From Microcaldota archaeon (GTDB lineage Archaea > Micrarchaeota > Micrarchaeia > Anstonellales > JAGGVH01), in contig JAHKLX010000038.1 of NCBI GenBank assembly GCA_020854835.1, positions 1 to 64,000 on the forward strand: 64,000 nt of DNA, read 5' to 3'. The position numbers were made by a program, and so were the translations under genes. The first letter of the stretch is position 1. Every line of letters starts with the position of its first letter. The notes below the pieces were generated by a model that saw nothing but the letters and a program-made list of their open reading frames with translations, was not told the DNA's origin and did no database searches. Below are positions 43,001-51,145 of the stretch, one piece after another.

Positions 43001-43029
43001 GGAAAACTACTCTAATAAGGTTTAAAAAG
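43001..43029 (+). promoter_or_regulatory. Defence-island promoter block 3
   Basis: 29-nt block GGAAAAC...CTAATAAGGTTTAAAAAG, the third copy of the spacing seen at 28747 and 32666. It lies 21 nt before the ATG of the first methyltransferase. Confidence 0.65.
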
Positions 43030-43050
43030 GTTTGATTGTTATCTTTGTAT

Positions 43051-43884
43051 ATGTGCGATAATGCGCCAAAACCATTTGTTAAATGGGCAGGGGGGAAAAG
43101 ACAACTAATCAATACCCTACTTGATAACATCCCTAGTTCATTCTCTAACTATCACGAACCATTTGTAGGAGGGGGGGCTCTTTATTTTAGATTGTGGAAT
43201 GAAGGATTAATTAAAAAAGCGTATCTTAACGATTTCAATGAACATTTATATAACACTTATAGAGTTATTAAAAAAAATCCTGATGAATTAATTGAAGAAT
43301 TGACATCCAGTCAATACAAAAATGAAAAAACCATCTACTATAAATTAAGGGATAAATACAATCAAAAAAGATATCGGGACAATACTGAAAGAGCTGCCCT
43401 ATTTATGTACTTTAATAAAACGGGGTTTAACGGTTTGTGGAGGGTAAATTCTAAAGATGGGTATAATGTCCCCATAGGCAAATATAAAAATCCTAAAATA
43501 TGTGATGAGGATAATATTCGCTTGGTTTCAGAGGCATTGAAAAAAGCCGAGTTAACTAATAGGGATTTTTCAACTGTTTTGGATAATGCTAAAACAAAAG
43601 ATTTTGTTTATTTTGATCCACCATACCATCCTTTATCTTCTACTTCAAATTTCACAACATATACTAAATTAGATTTTACTGAGAAAGACCAAATTAGATT
43701 AAAGGAAGTTTATGTGGCTCTTGATCTTAAAAAAGTAAATGTTATGTTGAGCAATAGTCCTGCGCCTTTGATAACCCAGTTATACTCCAATTATAAACAA
43801 AAATTAGTTGATGCTAAAAGAATGATTAATTGTAAAAGTGAACTGAGAGGGAACGTTTCTGAAATTGTTGCAATAAATTATTAG
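43051..43884 (+). CDS. D12-class (Dam-like) DNA adenine methyltransferase
   Basis: 277 residues; ATG 43051 is preferred over the in-frame TTG at 43036, which lies too close to the TATA box. Motif I is FVKWAGGKRQLI, followed by HEPFVGGGALYFRL, and motif IV is VYFDPPYHPL with SNFTTYTKLDFTEKDQIRL, the DpnM/Dam/MboI-A pattern. It is expected to methylate adenine N6 in a short site, often GATC in this group, but specificity cannot be read reliably here. It is followed 8 nt later by a second methyltransferase, then a convergent putative endonuclease, forming a restriction-modification set. Confidence 0.93.
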   Translation: MCDNAPKPFVKWAGGKRQLINTLLDNIPSSFSNYHEPFVGGGALYFRLWNEGLIKKAYLNDFNEHLYNTYRVIKKNPDELIEELTSSQYKNEKTIYYKLRDKYNQKRYRDNTERAALFMYFNKTGFNGLWRVNSKDGYNVPIGKYKNPKICDEDNIRLVSEALKKAELTNRDFSTVLDNAKTKDFVYFDPPYHPLSSTSNFTTYTKLDFTEKDQIRLKEVYVALDLKKVNVMLSNSPAPLITQLYSNYKQKLVDAKRMINCKSELRGNVSEIVAINY

Positions 43885-43892
43885 GGATTTAT

Positions 43893-44621
43893 ATGAATCT
43901 GGCTCCTTCTGAATTCGAAATGGAATATACTACTGTTTGGTCATTTCCAGATAGAGGGACCTGGGCTACTCACAAGGGCAATTACAGAGGGAATTTTTCT
44001 CCATACATACCTAGAAACCTAATATTAAGATATTCAAAAGAAGGAGAATTAATTCTTGATCAAATGTTTGGGAGTGGAACTACTTTAGTTGAATGTAAAT
44101 TGCTTGGTAGGAACGCAATAGGATTTGATATTAATGAAACAGCAATAAAAACTGCTAAAGAGAGATTAAATTTCGAATATGAAACTAATACAAAACAAGA
44201 GATAAGAAAAGGAGATGCACGAGAATTATCTTTAGAAGATAATTCAATCGATTTGATCATTACACATCCCCCTTATCTGGACATTGTAAAATACAACCCA
44301 GAAAATAAAAACGATATATCCAACATAAGAAAATTGGATGAATTTATAAGTGAAATTGAAAAAATTGCTAAAGAATCGTATAGGGTGCTAAAAAAAGATA
44401 GGTACTGTGCAATTTTGATTGGAGATACGAGAAGAAAAGGGATGTATATCCCCTTAGCTTATAATGTTATGAAAACCTTTCTTGAAGTAGGATTTAATCT
44501 AAAAGAAGATATAATAAAAAAACAGTGGAACTGTAAAACGACTCCTTTGTGGAAATCTCAATCTAAAAAATATAATTTTCATTTAATAATGCATGAACAT
44601 TTGTTTGTGTTTAAGAAATAG
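43893..44621 (+). CDS. DNA methyltransferase, N4-cytosine/N6-adenine (beta-like class)
   Basis: 242 residues starting ATG 43893. Motif I is ILDQMFGSGTTLVECKLLGR, with GFDINETAIKTAKERL next, and motif IV is IITHPPYLDIVKY (H-P-P-Y). A late strand RYCAILIGD completes the fold. The first 30 residues, with FPDRGTWATHKGNYRGNFSP, hold an N-terminal segment usual for these site-specific methyltransferases. Its class differs from the Dam-like partner, as is common when a restriction site is asymmetric and each strand needs its own enzyme. It ends 1 nt before the convergent endonuclease gene. Confidence 0.9.
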   Translation: MNLAPSEFEMEYTTVWSFPDRGTWATHKGNYRGNFSPYIPRNLILRYSKEGELILDQMFGSGTTLVECKLLGRNAIGFDINETAIKTAKERLNFEYETNTKQEIRKGDARELSLEDNSIDLIITHPPYLDIVKYNPENKNDISNIRKLDEFISEIEKIAKESYRVLKKDRYCAILIGDTRRKGMYIPLAYNVMKTFLEVGFNLKEDIIKKQWNCKTTPLWKSQSKKYNFHLIMHEHLFVFKK

Positions 44622-44622
44622 A

Positions 44623-45147
44623 TTATTTAGGAATTGGCAATCCCAAAAATTCAAATTGGATCCCATTAAAAAAGTAATAACAACCTACAGATGAAACATA
44701 CTCCAAAACATCCATGTATCGATCATTTTTAAACCAATCATTTAAGATATAGATGTATTTGACCTTTAAATCTAATTTTGAAAATAATTTTTTATATTGC
44801 CTATTCTTAAAATCACAAGTTTGTAATTTTTCATCTACTGAACCTGAAACTCTTTGAAATTTCTTTTCAATAATATACATTGTTTTGTTCCTCAGAACAA
44901 ATATCGCATCGTCAGGTAATAACTTGGTAGAGATATAATCTTTGTAGTTTATATTATATTTCTTCAATAATTTAGAATAAATCTTTCCTTTCTGATAAAG
45001 TTCGGCAACTTTGTCACCATTGTAATAAACAACATCTTTCTCAACAGCATAACCTTCTGCTTCTTCAAATGCTTTCTTCAAAGAGATCCTACTTTCAAAT
45101 TCTAAACCTGTTTGAGTATGTGAACCTCCTTTGCCTCCTTCAATCAT
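44623..45147 (-). CDS. Putative type II restriction endonuclease
   Basis: 174 residues from ATG 45147. It begins with GGKGGSHTQTGLEFESRISL, a motif shared by several type II restriction enzymes. It contains a PD-(D/E)xK-like core: LLPDDAIFVLRNKTMYIIEK (D then E-x-K) and a following helix. The location, convergent with two methyltransferase genes and separated by 1 nt, supports its role as the cutting enzyme of that system. Which site it cuts is not known. Confidence 0.82.
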   Translation of the reverse strand: MIEGGKGGSHTQTGLEFESRISLKKAFEEAEGYAVEKDVVYYNGDKVAELYQKGKIYSKLLKKYNINYKDYISTKLLPDDAIFVLRNKTMYIIEKKFQRVSGSVDEKLQTCDFKNRQYKKLFSKLDLKVKYIYILNDWFKNDRYMDVLEYVSSVGCYYFFNGIQFEFLGLPIPK

Positions 45148-45236
45148 AATTAGAGTTAGTATTGTATTTTTTTAAACCTTTCCAGCACCCCTCCCACTTA
45201 CTTCCAGAACCTGGAGAACTGACAACACAAGTTTGG

Positions 45237-45250
45237 TAAGGTTTAAAAAC
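45237..45250 (+). promoter_or_regulatory. TATA box of the beta-helix protein gene
   Basis: TAAGGTTTAAAAAC, the same BRE-TATA core as blocks 1-3 but preceded by a longer, diverged segment (CCTGGAGAACTGACAACAC). The coding start 35 nt downstream is a TTG with no ribosome binding site. Confidence 0.5.
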
Positions 45251-45285
45251 AAAAACGACAAATATCCCTCACGGATAAATTTGAA

Positions 45286-46923
45286 TTGATTGTTATTGGA
45301 ATATACTTATTAGGGATAGTACTAATTCTAGGCGCCGCGGTAGGATTTGTAGGGTGGGGGTTATGGACTGTCTATAACTCATTGCTAGACCAAGACAATT
45401 ACTCCCAAAATACATCACAACAAGCAGATGAAAGCACATCACAACAAGCAGATGAAAGCACATCACAACAAGCAGATGAAAGCACATCACAACAAACAGA
45501 CGAAAGCACATCACAACAAGCAGACGAAAGCACATCACAACAAGCAGACGAAAGCACCTCTCCAAATATTACCCAAACCAAAATAACCAAATGTATGATA
45601 ATTGACCAACCTGGAAAGTATGTTCTAGAAAATGACATAGTAGAAAGTTGGGTGGAAAATAGTCAGTCATGCATATACATAAATGGGGATAATATAGAAG
45701 TGGATTGTGATTCTCATCAGATCATAGGGGAGGATATCTTTTACAGGGCTTTTCATGTATATGGTAGTAACAACATAGTAAAAAATTGTAGAGTAAGTGG
45801 TTTCATCTTTGGTTTCTTTGTAATGGGAAATAATTCTAAAAACAACTTGTTTTTCAACAATACTATCTCAAATTGCCAAGATGGTATTCTTACTTACTCG
45901 GGCAGTACTTCAATGATCAACAATACTGTAACCAACTGTGATGGCGCAGGTTTTAATTTGTGGGCACCATGTACTAATCCTTTGAATGGAAATGTAGTTA
46001 TTGGTAATGTTGCGGACAATAATTGGCACGGTATCAGCGCGATGTGTAATGATAATCTAAAAATAGTAAATAACACAGTTACCAATAGTGGACATTATGG
46101 TATTCATATATATGAAAGTACTGAATTTATACAAGAAAATAATGTTGTTTCTAATAGTGGAAAAGAGGATATTCATGTTCAAGGAAACAGAGGTACAAGT
46201 TATTATGATCTTACTGATGATATTTGCAGTATGAATAATGCTAAAACAAGCGATTGCGAAGTTACTGATTGTACGGTCATTTACCAGCCAGGAACTTACC
46301 GCCTTTGCAACAACATATGCACAAGCCAGACGGCAAGTGGCTCAACCTGCTTGGAGATTGCAGCATCCAATGTTGTCCTTGACGGAAACGGATATAACAT
46401 TGTGGGCACAGGATACGGCTACGGCATTAGGGCTGATGGAGTAGAGAACGTGTATATAATCAACAATAACGTCCAGAAATTTGCAGCAGGCATTATTCTG
46501 ACAAATTCATTTAATTCAACTATTCAAAACAACTCAGTGAAATTCTCAAATAATGGGGATGGAATTCATATACGAAAAGGCAGTCACAACGCAGTCATAA
46601 ACAATAATCTTAATGGGAATGGCGATGATGGGATAGAAATTCAAGAAGAAGAATTTTCACATGTGACTAATAATTGGATTAATGGATCTGATTCTTCAGG
46701 AATTTATGTTTCAGATTACAGTAAAAATTTAGTCATTGAAGGAAATACTATTCAAAACGGTGTTATTGGCTTAAACATGCGTGGGAACAGTGAAAGCAAT
46801 ACTTACATAAATAATTTTATTTGTTACAATTTAAGAAACATCAAAGATGAGAGTAAGGTAGGTAATACATTTACGAGCAATACATGTGATTCTGTAAACT
46901 ATTGTGATGAAAGTTGCAATTAA
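45286..46923 (+). CDS. Membrane-anchored NosD-like parallel beta-helix protein
   Basis: 545 residues, with TTG 45286 as the probable start (no ATG is available and there is no clear ribosome binding site). One N-terminal membrane helix (residues 4-30) is followed by a Ser/Gln/Thr linker of six near-identical 8-residue units (TSQQADES), then two homologous modules. Each module begins with a C-x-[IV]-I-x-Q-P-G-x-Y block and runs into NosD/PbH1 repeats (NNTVTNCDGAGFNLW, NNNVQKFAAGIIL, NGDGIHIRKGSHNAVINN). Such proteins face outward and bind or cleave glycans. A patch at about 46270-46500 is near 52 percent GC, against 25-35 percent around it. It sits in the defence island but looks like a surface protein. 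Confidence 0.82.
   Translation: MIVIGIYLLGIVLILGAAVGFVGWGLWTVYNSLLDQDNYSQNTSQQADESTSQQADESTSQQADESTSQQTDESTSQQADESTSQQADESTSPNITQTKITKCMIIDQPGKYVLENDIVESWVENSQSCIYINGDNIEVDCDSHQIIGEDIFYRAFHVYGSNNIVKNCRVSGFIFGFFVMGNNSKNNLFFNNTISNCQDGILTYSGSTSMINNTVTNCDGAGFNLWAPCTNPLNGNVVIGNVADNNWHGISAMCNDNLKIVNNTVTNSGHYGIHIYESTEFIQENNVVSNSGKEDIHVQGNRGTSYYDLTDDICSMNNAKTSDCEVTDCTVIYQPGTYRLCNNICTSQTASGSTCLEIAASNVVLDGNGYNIVGTGYGYGIRADGVENVYIINNNVQKFAAGIILTNSFNSTIQNNSVKFSNNGDGIHIRKGSHNAVINNNLNGNGDDGIEIQEEEFSHVTNNWINGSDSSGIYVSDYSKNLVIEGNTIQNGVIGLNMRGNSESNTYINNFICYNLRNIKDESKVGNTFTSNTCDSVNYCDESCN
45412..45555 (+). repeat. Six tandem copies of a 24-bp coding repeat
   Basis: Units of 24 bp starting ACATCACAACAAGCAGATGA each encode TSQQADES (one TSQQTDES). 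The first three use GAT and the last three GAC for Asp, so the array grew by block duplication. Being a multiple of 3, copy number can vary without breaking the frame, changing only linker length. Confidence 0.9.
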
Positions 46924-46931
46924 ACATATTC

Positions 46932-47003
46932 TTCAGAACCCAGAGCTCTGAAAACATATTAGGAAGTTGTGATCGGGAAGGGGAGTGTGTCGAAAGGAAT
47001 TGA
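46932..47003 (+). pseudogene. Short C-terminal remnant (GSCD type)
   Basis: 23 codons ending with a stop: FRTQSSENILGSCDREGECV and then ERN. It begins just after the beta-helix gene without a start. It is similar in protein and DNA to the tail at 42818-42958 (GGAAGTTGTGAT against GGGAGTTGTGAT). The stop lies directly against a promoter core. Confidence 0.35.
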
Positions 47004-47004
47004 A

Positions 47005-47017
47005 AAGGTTTAAAAAG
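47005..47017 (+). promoter_or_regulatory. Promoter core (AAGGTTTAAAAAG)
   Basis: Exact match to the 13-nt right end of blocks 1-3. The nearest in-frame ATG (47023) is only 6 nt away, so either the gene uses a later start or transcription begins inside it. Confidence 0.5.
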
Positions 47018-47022
47018 ATCTG

Positions 47023-47268
47023 ATGAAGAATAAAAATGGGTGGCGAAATGTTTTTTTTGCAAAAAATAGAGAGGTGGCTTTGAAACATTTGAATAAACTT
47101 AAAAAACAAGATAAAAAGTATAAAGGAACAAGTGTGGGATTAGCTAAAACTCAGATTAAAAATAAAAAGAGATTGAAAACATGGACAATTACAAAACCAA
47201 AAAAGACAATTGAAGACGATATACTTATTGAAAGAAGAAAAGTATTTGGGGAATTGGCAAAATATTGA
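47023..47268 (+). CDS. Small basic hypothetical protein
   Basis: 81 residues, highly basic (over one quarter Lys/Arg), with WRNVFFAKNREVALKHLNKL and RLKTWTITKPKKTIEDDIL. It may bind nucleic acid. The start is doubtful because the promoter core lies only 6 nt upstream and no ribosome binding site is seen. It is the last plus-strand gene of the accessory island. Function unknown. Confidence 0.5.
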   Translation: MKNKNGWRNVFFAKNREVALKHLNKLKKQDKKYKGTSVGLAKTQIKNKKRLKTWTITKPKKTIEDDILIERRKVFGELAKY

Positions 47269-47310
47269 TAATCCATTTACCCTAAGTTTTTATCAAAAAC
47301 TTCCTATTTT

Positions 47311-47937
47311 TTATATATGAAAACCAGTTTGAAACCTTACAAATAATCCCAATAATAAAATTAAAAATCCGGGCAAACACACTAACCCATTAAGAGGTTC
47401 TCCCCCCAACGCACCGTTATCTGATTTAAGCACGAAATGGGTTTCATACGATGGATAAACCTCTTTTGTCTCAAGCAAAATCCCCGAATCTTTATCATAA
47501 ATGTAAGTCAAACTTATTCCAAGTTTAGGATCTTCATAATTTAATGCGACTGCAGTCCAAGTTTTGCCCAAACACCCATAAGACCTTTCTCCTAGCACAG
47601 TGTATTGTCCCATTGTATCGCCTACTTTGGCATTTGTTATAAAATCTTTATCAATTGAAAAAGTTCCCATAACCTCTGTTTCGCGGATACGGATATAATC
47701 ATCTAGTGTTGTAACTCCATTTGTAACATCAGAAATAGTAAATCTTGTATTAACCTCTAAATCCGTTCTTTCAACAACCCCATATGTAATTTCAATATCA
47801 ACTGTGTTTGGAGGTTGACCTTCGTTAAGATAAGTTATATTCCCAATATATTCAACAACAGTTCCTGTCTGAACCCAAGCAGGAGCTTCAGAAAAAATCA
47901 AACCTGCCAGCATCAACAAAATAAATATCTTTTTCAT
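47311..47937 (-). CDS. Secreted protein with C-terminal membrane anchor
   Basis: 208 residues. A signal peptide of about 17 residues (KKIFILLMLAGLIFSEAPA) precedes a beta-rich outer domain (residues 25-180), and the C-terminus has a hydrophobic helix (LPGFLILLLGLFVRF) with a short basic end, so the protein is probably anchored outside the cell. The domain has no motif known to me. A short stretch encoding the same DVTxGVTTxDDY motif exists at 50193-50246, indicating a second copy that has decayed. Confidence 0.7.
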   Translation of the reverse strand: MKKIFILLMLAGLIFSEAPAWVQTGTVVEYIGNITYLNEGQPPNTVDIEITYGVVERTDLEVNTRFTISDVTNGVTTLDDYIRIRETEVMGTFSIDKDFITNAKVGDTMGQYTVLGERSYGCLGKTWTAVALNYEDPKLGISLTYIYDKDSGILLETKEVYPSYETHFVLKSDNGALGGEPLNGLVCLPGFLILLLGLFVRFQTGFHI

Positions 47938-48145
47938 ATTTTAAATGTTTAGTTAAAGTTTATATGTGTTCCCACAACTAAAAAAATTAAAAATTAGGTT
48001 CCGATAGAATAAACATATATAGTCCAAAATTGAAATGATTTAAAAGACATTAAAAAAATTCCAGAACATTAAGAATAAATCCTGCAAATAAAGCATCAGA
48101 CGCCTAATCAATAAATTTTTAAATATACTGGATTATTCGATATCT

Positions 48146-48889
48146 GTGGATTTAAGTTTATTATTAGTATATACAATTATAGGTTTGGTTACTGGTTTTT
48201 TTACAGGTATGCTAGGGATTGGTGGGGGTTCTATAAGAGTCCCATTATTATCTTTTGCAGGGATGCCTTTGATAAATGCATTTGCTACAAGTATGTTTGC
48301 CATCCCTTTTTCCTCGCTTATCGGGGCTTACACTCAAAGAAAAAATATAGATTGGAAAATTGCGAAAATCTTTACTGTTGGTGCAGTATTAGGAATAATA
48401 ATAGCAACAGTTTTAGTAGGATTTTTATCAAATGAGATTTTGGCTTTGCTGTTCTTTTTTGCAACATTAATAAGCATCGGCGGATTGTATCTTAATAAAA
48501 TCAATAAAAAACTTTTTGATTATCTAAAACCAACAACTGTTAATCTTTTTTTTGGTGGTTTTTTAGGTAATATAATTATAGGTCTCAGAGGAGGGAGTGG
48601 AGGAACATTATTCCCGCCTATATTGTATAGTTTAGAGGCAAAAATGCATACTGCGATCGCAGTGTCTTTGTTTGCCGGATTTTTTTCATCCTTCTTTGCT
48701 TTATGCATCTATTTTTTTAGAGGCGATATTCTATTTTTGCCTGCAGTAGTAATTACTATTACTGGGATAATAGGTTCATACCTTGGAAGTAAAATTTCTA
48801 TGAAAACAGACGCCGAATTATTGAAACTGATATTTACAATCGTTATTCTTATTTTTGCACTATTGGTTGTTCATTCCAACTTCTTATAA
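48146..48889 (+). CDS. TauE/SafE family transporter
   Basis: 247 residues, GTG start at 48146 with a TTTTTAAATATA box about 25 nt upstream (leaderless). Eight membrane helices in two halves, each beginning with the family repeat: GFFTGMLGIGGGSIRVPLL in the first and FLGNIIIGLRGGSGGTLFPP in the second. Such proteins move sulfite, sulfonates or similar anions, or sometimes other small acids. The substrate cannot be told. The 48890-49107 gap after it has only a TATAAATATAAA box for the next gene. Confidence 0.9.
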   Translation: MDLSLLLVYTIIGLVTGFFTGMLGIGGGSIRVPLLSFAGMPLINAFATSMFAIPFSSLIGAYTQRKNIDWKIAKIFTVGAVLGIIIATVLVGFLSNEILALLFFFATLISIGGLYLNKINKKLFDYLKPTTVNLFFGGFLGNIIIGLRGGSGGTLFPPILYSLEAKMHTAIAVSLFAGFFSSFFALCIYFFRGDILFLPAVVITITGIIGSYLGSKISMKTDAELLKLIFTIVILIFALLVVHSNFL

Positions 48890-49107
48890 ATTTATTATTT
48901 TTTAATAGTGCCTTTCTCTTGTCATCTGAGCAGTAAAGATTGAAGCCCAAGGTTTCAAAAACCAGCAACTGCTGCGCAAATCCTGGAGAACCAAAATTTA
49001 AAAAATTTATTTAATCGGAATATTGGTAGTTTCCTTGAAAATAGGGAAGAAACAAATACTAGTTTCATCAGAAATATTTATAAATATAAATAAACATAAA
49101 TTATAAC

Positions 49108-50169
49108 ATGACAACCCAAAAAATTATTGTCCCACCAAAGCTCAAAAGAGGAGATGGGCTTAGAGTGATTGCACCTTCAGATTCAATGACAGATGCGGAC
49201 ATGAGCAAACGAGAAATTAATAAAGCTATTCAAAGACTTAAAGATATTGGGCTCGAAGTAAGTTTTTCAAAAAATATCAATGAAAATAACCTAGTTGGTT
49301 CTTCATCTCCTGAAAGCAGGATTGAGGACTTGCATGAAGCTTTTGAAAATCCAGCTGTAAAAATAATTATGGCTATTGACGGAGGTTGGACAACACATGA
49401 AATGTTGGATGGGATTGATTGGGATATGATCACAGATAATCCAAAAACAGTATGTGGATTTTCAGATATGACCACTCTGCTTAACGCGATTAATGCAAAA
49501 ACTGGTCTTGTGACATATTATGGCCCAACTTTTAATTTCTTTGGGGTGCCAAAATCAGAAAAAATAGAAGAAACAATAAACTCTTTTTACCAATGTTTGT
49601 TTGTGGAAGGAAACTACAAAATAATGCCTTCTGAAAAATGGTTTGATAAAATTAAAACAAATAACATAAAGATTATGCCATCTGATTCACCTGCTGAACC
49701 AAGTTCTGTTGATTTTGTTTATCAAGGAAAAGACTTTAGAAATGAGGGTTACTGGGTAATTAATGAGGGAGAAACAGAAGGAGGGATTATTGGGGGAAAT
49801 TTGGATACGTTAAACATAATAAAAGGAACAGAATATATGCCAAACCCTGAAGGACGTATTCTATTAGTAGAGGATACTTATTATGAGTATTTTTTAAGAT
49901 ATTTTAATAGATATTTACAAGCTTTGCTGAATCTTCCGGAATTTAAAAAAATTGCAGGACTCGTTATAGGTCGATTTGAGAAAGATTCAGGAATAACAAA
50001 AAACGACCTGACTGAATTAATAAAGTCGAAAAAAGAGTTAACGAAGATACCCGTAATAGCAAACGTTGATTTCGGCCATACCTACCCTTTGATAACTTTG
50101 CCCATTGGTGGAACAGTAAAAATAACTGCAAACACTTGTGAAGCTGAAATTGAAATTTTAAATCATTGA
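49108..50169 (+). CDS. S66 family peptidase homologue (LD-carboxypeptidase/MccF-like)
   Basis: 353 residues. Family blocks are in order: LRVIAPSDS, a nucleophile-loop segment IDGGWTTHEMLDGIDWDMI, the following NPKTVCGFSDMTTLLNAINA, GGIIGGNLDTL, ILLVEDTYY (Glu) and NVDFGHTYPLITLPIGG (His). In MccF and LdcA the loop carries GGxxS with the nucleophilic Ser; here it reads GGWTT, so Thr replaces Ser. Members cut L,D peptide bonds or detoxify peptide-nucleotide antibiotics such as microcin C. An archaeon without murein more plausibly uses the latter activity or another amide. No signal peptide, so cytoplasmic. Confidence 0.85.
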   Translation: MTTQKIIVPPKLKRGDGLRVIAPSDSMTDADMSKREINKAIQRLKDIGLEVSFSKNINENNLVGSSSPESRIEDLHEAFENPAVKIIMAIDGGWTTHEMLDGIDWDMITDNPKTVCGFSDMTTLLNAINAKTGLVTYYGPTFNFFGVPKSEKIEETINSFYQCLFVEGNYKIMPSEKWFDKIKTNNIKIMPSDSPAEPSSVDFVYQGKDFRNEGYWVINEGETEGGIIGGNLDTLNIIKGTEYMPNPEGRILLVEDTYYEYFLRYFNRYLQALLNLPEFKKIAGLVIGRFEKDSGITKNDLTELIKSKKELTKIPVIANVDFGHTYPLITLPIGGTVKITANTCEAEIEILNH

Positions 50170-50192
50170 ATGATAAGTAATTTTTTTAGTTC

Positions 50193-50246
50193 GGGGTAAA
50201 AGATAATCATCTGGTGTCGTAACTCCATGTGTAACATCAAAAAACT
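50193..50246 (-). pseudogene. Fragment of a paralogue of the 47311-47937 gene
   Basis: On the minus strand it encodes FFDVTHGVTTPDDYLLPRT, next to ISDVTNGVTTLDDYIRIRET of the intact gene, with strong DNA identity over about 40 bp (ATAATCATCTxGTGTxGTAA...). It is truncated at both ends, a residue of a duplicated copy. Confidence 0.5.
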
Positions 50247-50252
50247 AAAAAA

Positions 50253-50435
50253 TCACAGTTCATCAGTCAAGCCCAAAACAAATAAATAAGCTTTTCTCAT
50301 TCCTTCAAGCTCAGAAAAAGCTATTCTTGCTTCCAAAAGATCATCCAGATTTTTAGCTTCTGACAAATCAAACCTAATCTCTTGCATCTTATTTTCAACT
50401 TCATATATTGCATCTTTTATATCTTTTTCATCCAT
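50253..50435 (-). CDS. Small helical hypothetical protein
   Basis: 60 residues from ATG 50435, chosen because GGTGAT lies 4 nt upstream; a Met five codons earlier has no site. Charged and helical throughout (EVENKMQEIRFDLSEAKNLD, EARIAFSELEGMRKAYLFVL), perhaps a coiled-coil dimer. No family recognised. It stands divergently to the copper-cluster regulator. Confidence 0.55.
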   Translation of the reverse strand: MDEKDIKDAIYEVENKMQEIRFDLSEAKNLDDLLEARIAFSELEGMRKAYLFVLGLTDEL

Positions 50436-50588
50436 AATAATCACCAATAAGAAGATAACTAAATCTAGTTTATAAGCCTCTGGAGAGTGAATTTCCGGTT
50501 AACTTTTATTTAAATTATAACCAATACGAAAAAAATCTGAAAATGATGTTTAAGAAAGATTTAAATAATTCTCTTTTTTAATTTTAAT

Positions 50589-51086
50589 ATGAAAAACAGA
50601 AATGTAGGGCTAATAATTATTGGAATCGCTGCTTTAGTTGGATTCATTGTTTTTTCTTTTCACCAGTCTTTAAACGCTGTTGTTAGTGCATCCTGCAGTC
50701 ATGGAGATCTATGCCCGATGTGGGGTGCTATTGAATTTCAGACAAACATAAGTATAATAGTTATAATTATTCTGACAGTAGTAGGGCTGTATCTGATATT
50801 TTTTGGAGAGGAAGAAAAAATAATAACAAAAATAAAAAGAATAAAGTCTGCCCCTAAACAAAAAAACATTACAAAAGAATATATGCTAAAAAATCTCGGA
50901 GAAGATGAAAAACAGATTTTTGAAAAAATAATTGAGTCAGAGGGTTCTATATTTCAATCAGATTTGGTGGACAAAACAAAGTTTACAAAGGTTAAAGTTT
51001 CAAGAATTCTTGATAAATTAGAGGGAAAAGGAATTATTGAAAGAAAAAGAAGAGGAATGACCAATGTTGTCATCCTGAAACATTGA
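50589..51086 (+). CDS. Membrane-anchored winged-helix regulator
   Basis: 165 residues. Two membrane helices (about 8-26 and 55-77) flank an outward loop holding two Cys (SASCSHGDLCPMWG), suitable for metal binding or a disulfide. Residues 100-165 are a MarR-like winged helix (EDEKQIFEKIIESEGSIFQS, KVSRILDKLEGKGIIERKRR). The arrangement suggests a sensor that reads an outside signal and regulates DNA directly. Its position upstream of a heavy-metal transport cluster makes copper the likely signal, by inference. Confidence 0.78.
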   Translation: MKNRNVGLIIIGIAALVGFIVFSFHQSLNAVVSASCSHGDLCPMWGAIEFQTNISIIVIIILTVVGLYLIFFGEEEKIITKIKRIKSAPKQKNITKEYMLKNLGEDEKQIFEKIIESEGSIFQSDLVDKTKFTKVKVSRILDKLEGKGIIERKRRGMTNVVILKH

Positions 51087-51145
51087 AACTAGTTTCATAC
51101 AATGATTAATAGGGGGTTTCATTTCCATATATGCGGGTGATATAT

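Noticed and set aside
42891-43130. 79-codon minus-strand frame across promoter block 3
   Set aside because: It overlaps the Dam-like gene start and promoter and has no protein-like features; another frame there carries the remnant.
45412-45555. CRISPR-like array
   Set aside because: Direct tandem repeats without spacers, in coding sequence. No CRISPR array was seen anywhere in the window despite the CARF regulator.
45293-45638. Minus-strand frames opposite the tandem repeat
   Set aside because: The 24-bp repeat keeps all frames open; only the plus-strand frame continues into a beta-helix protein.
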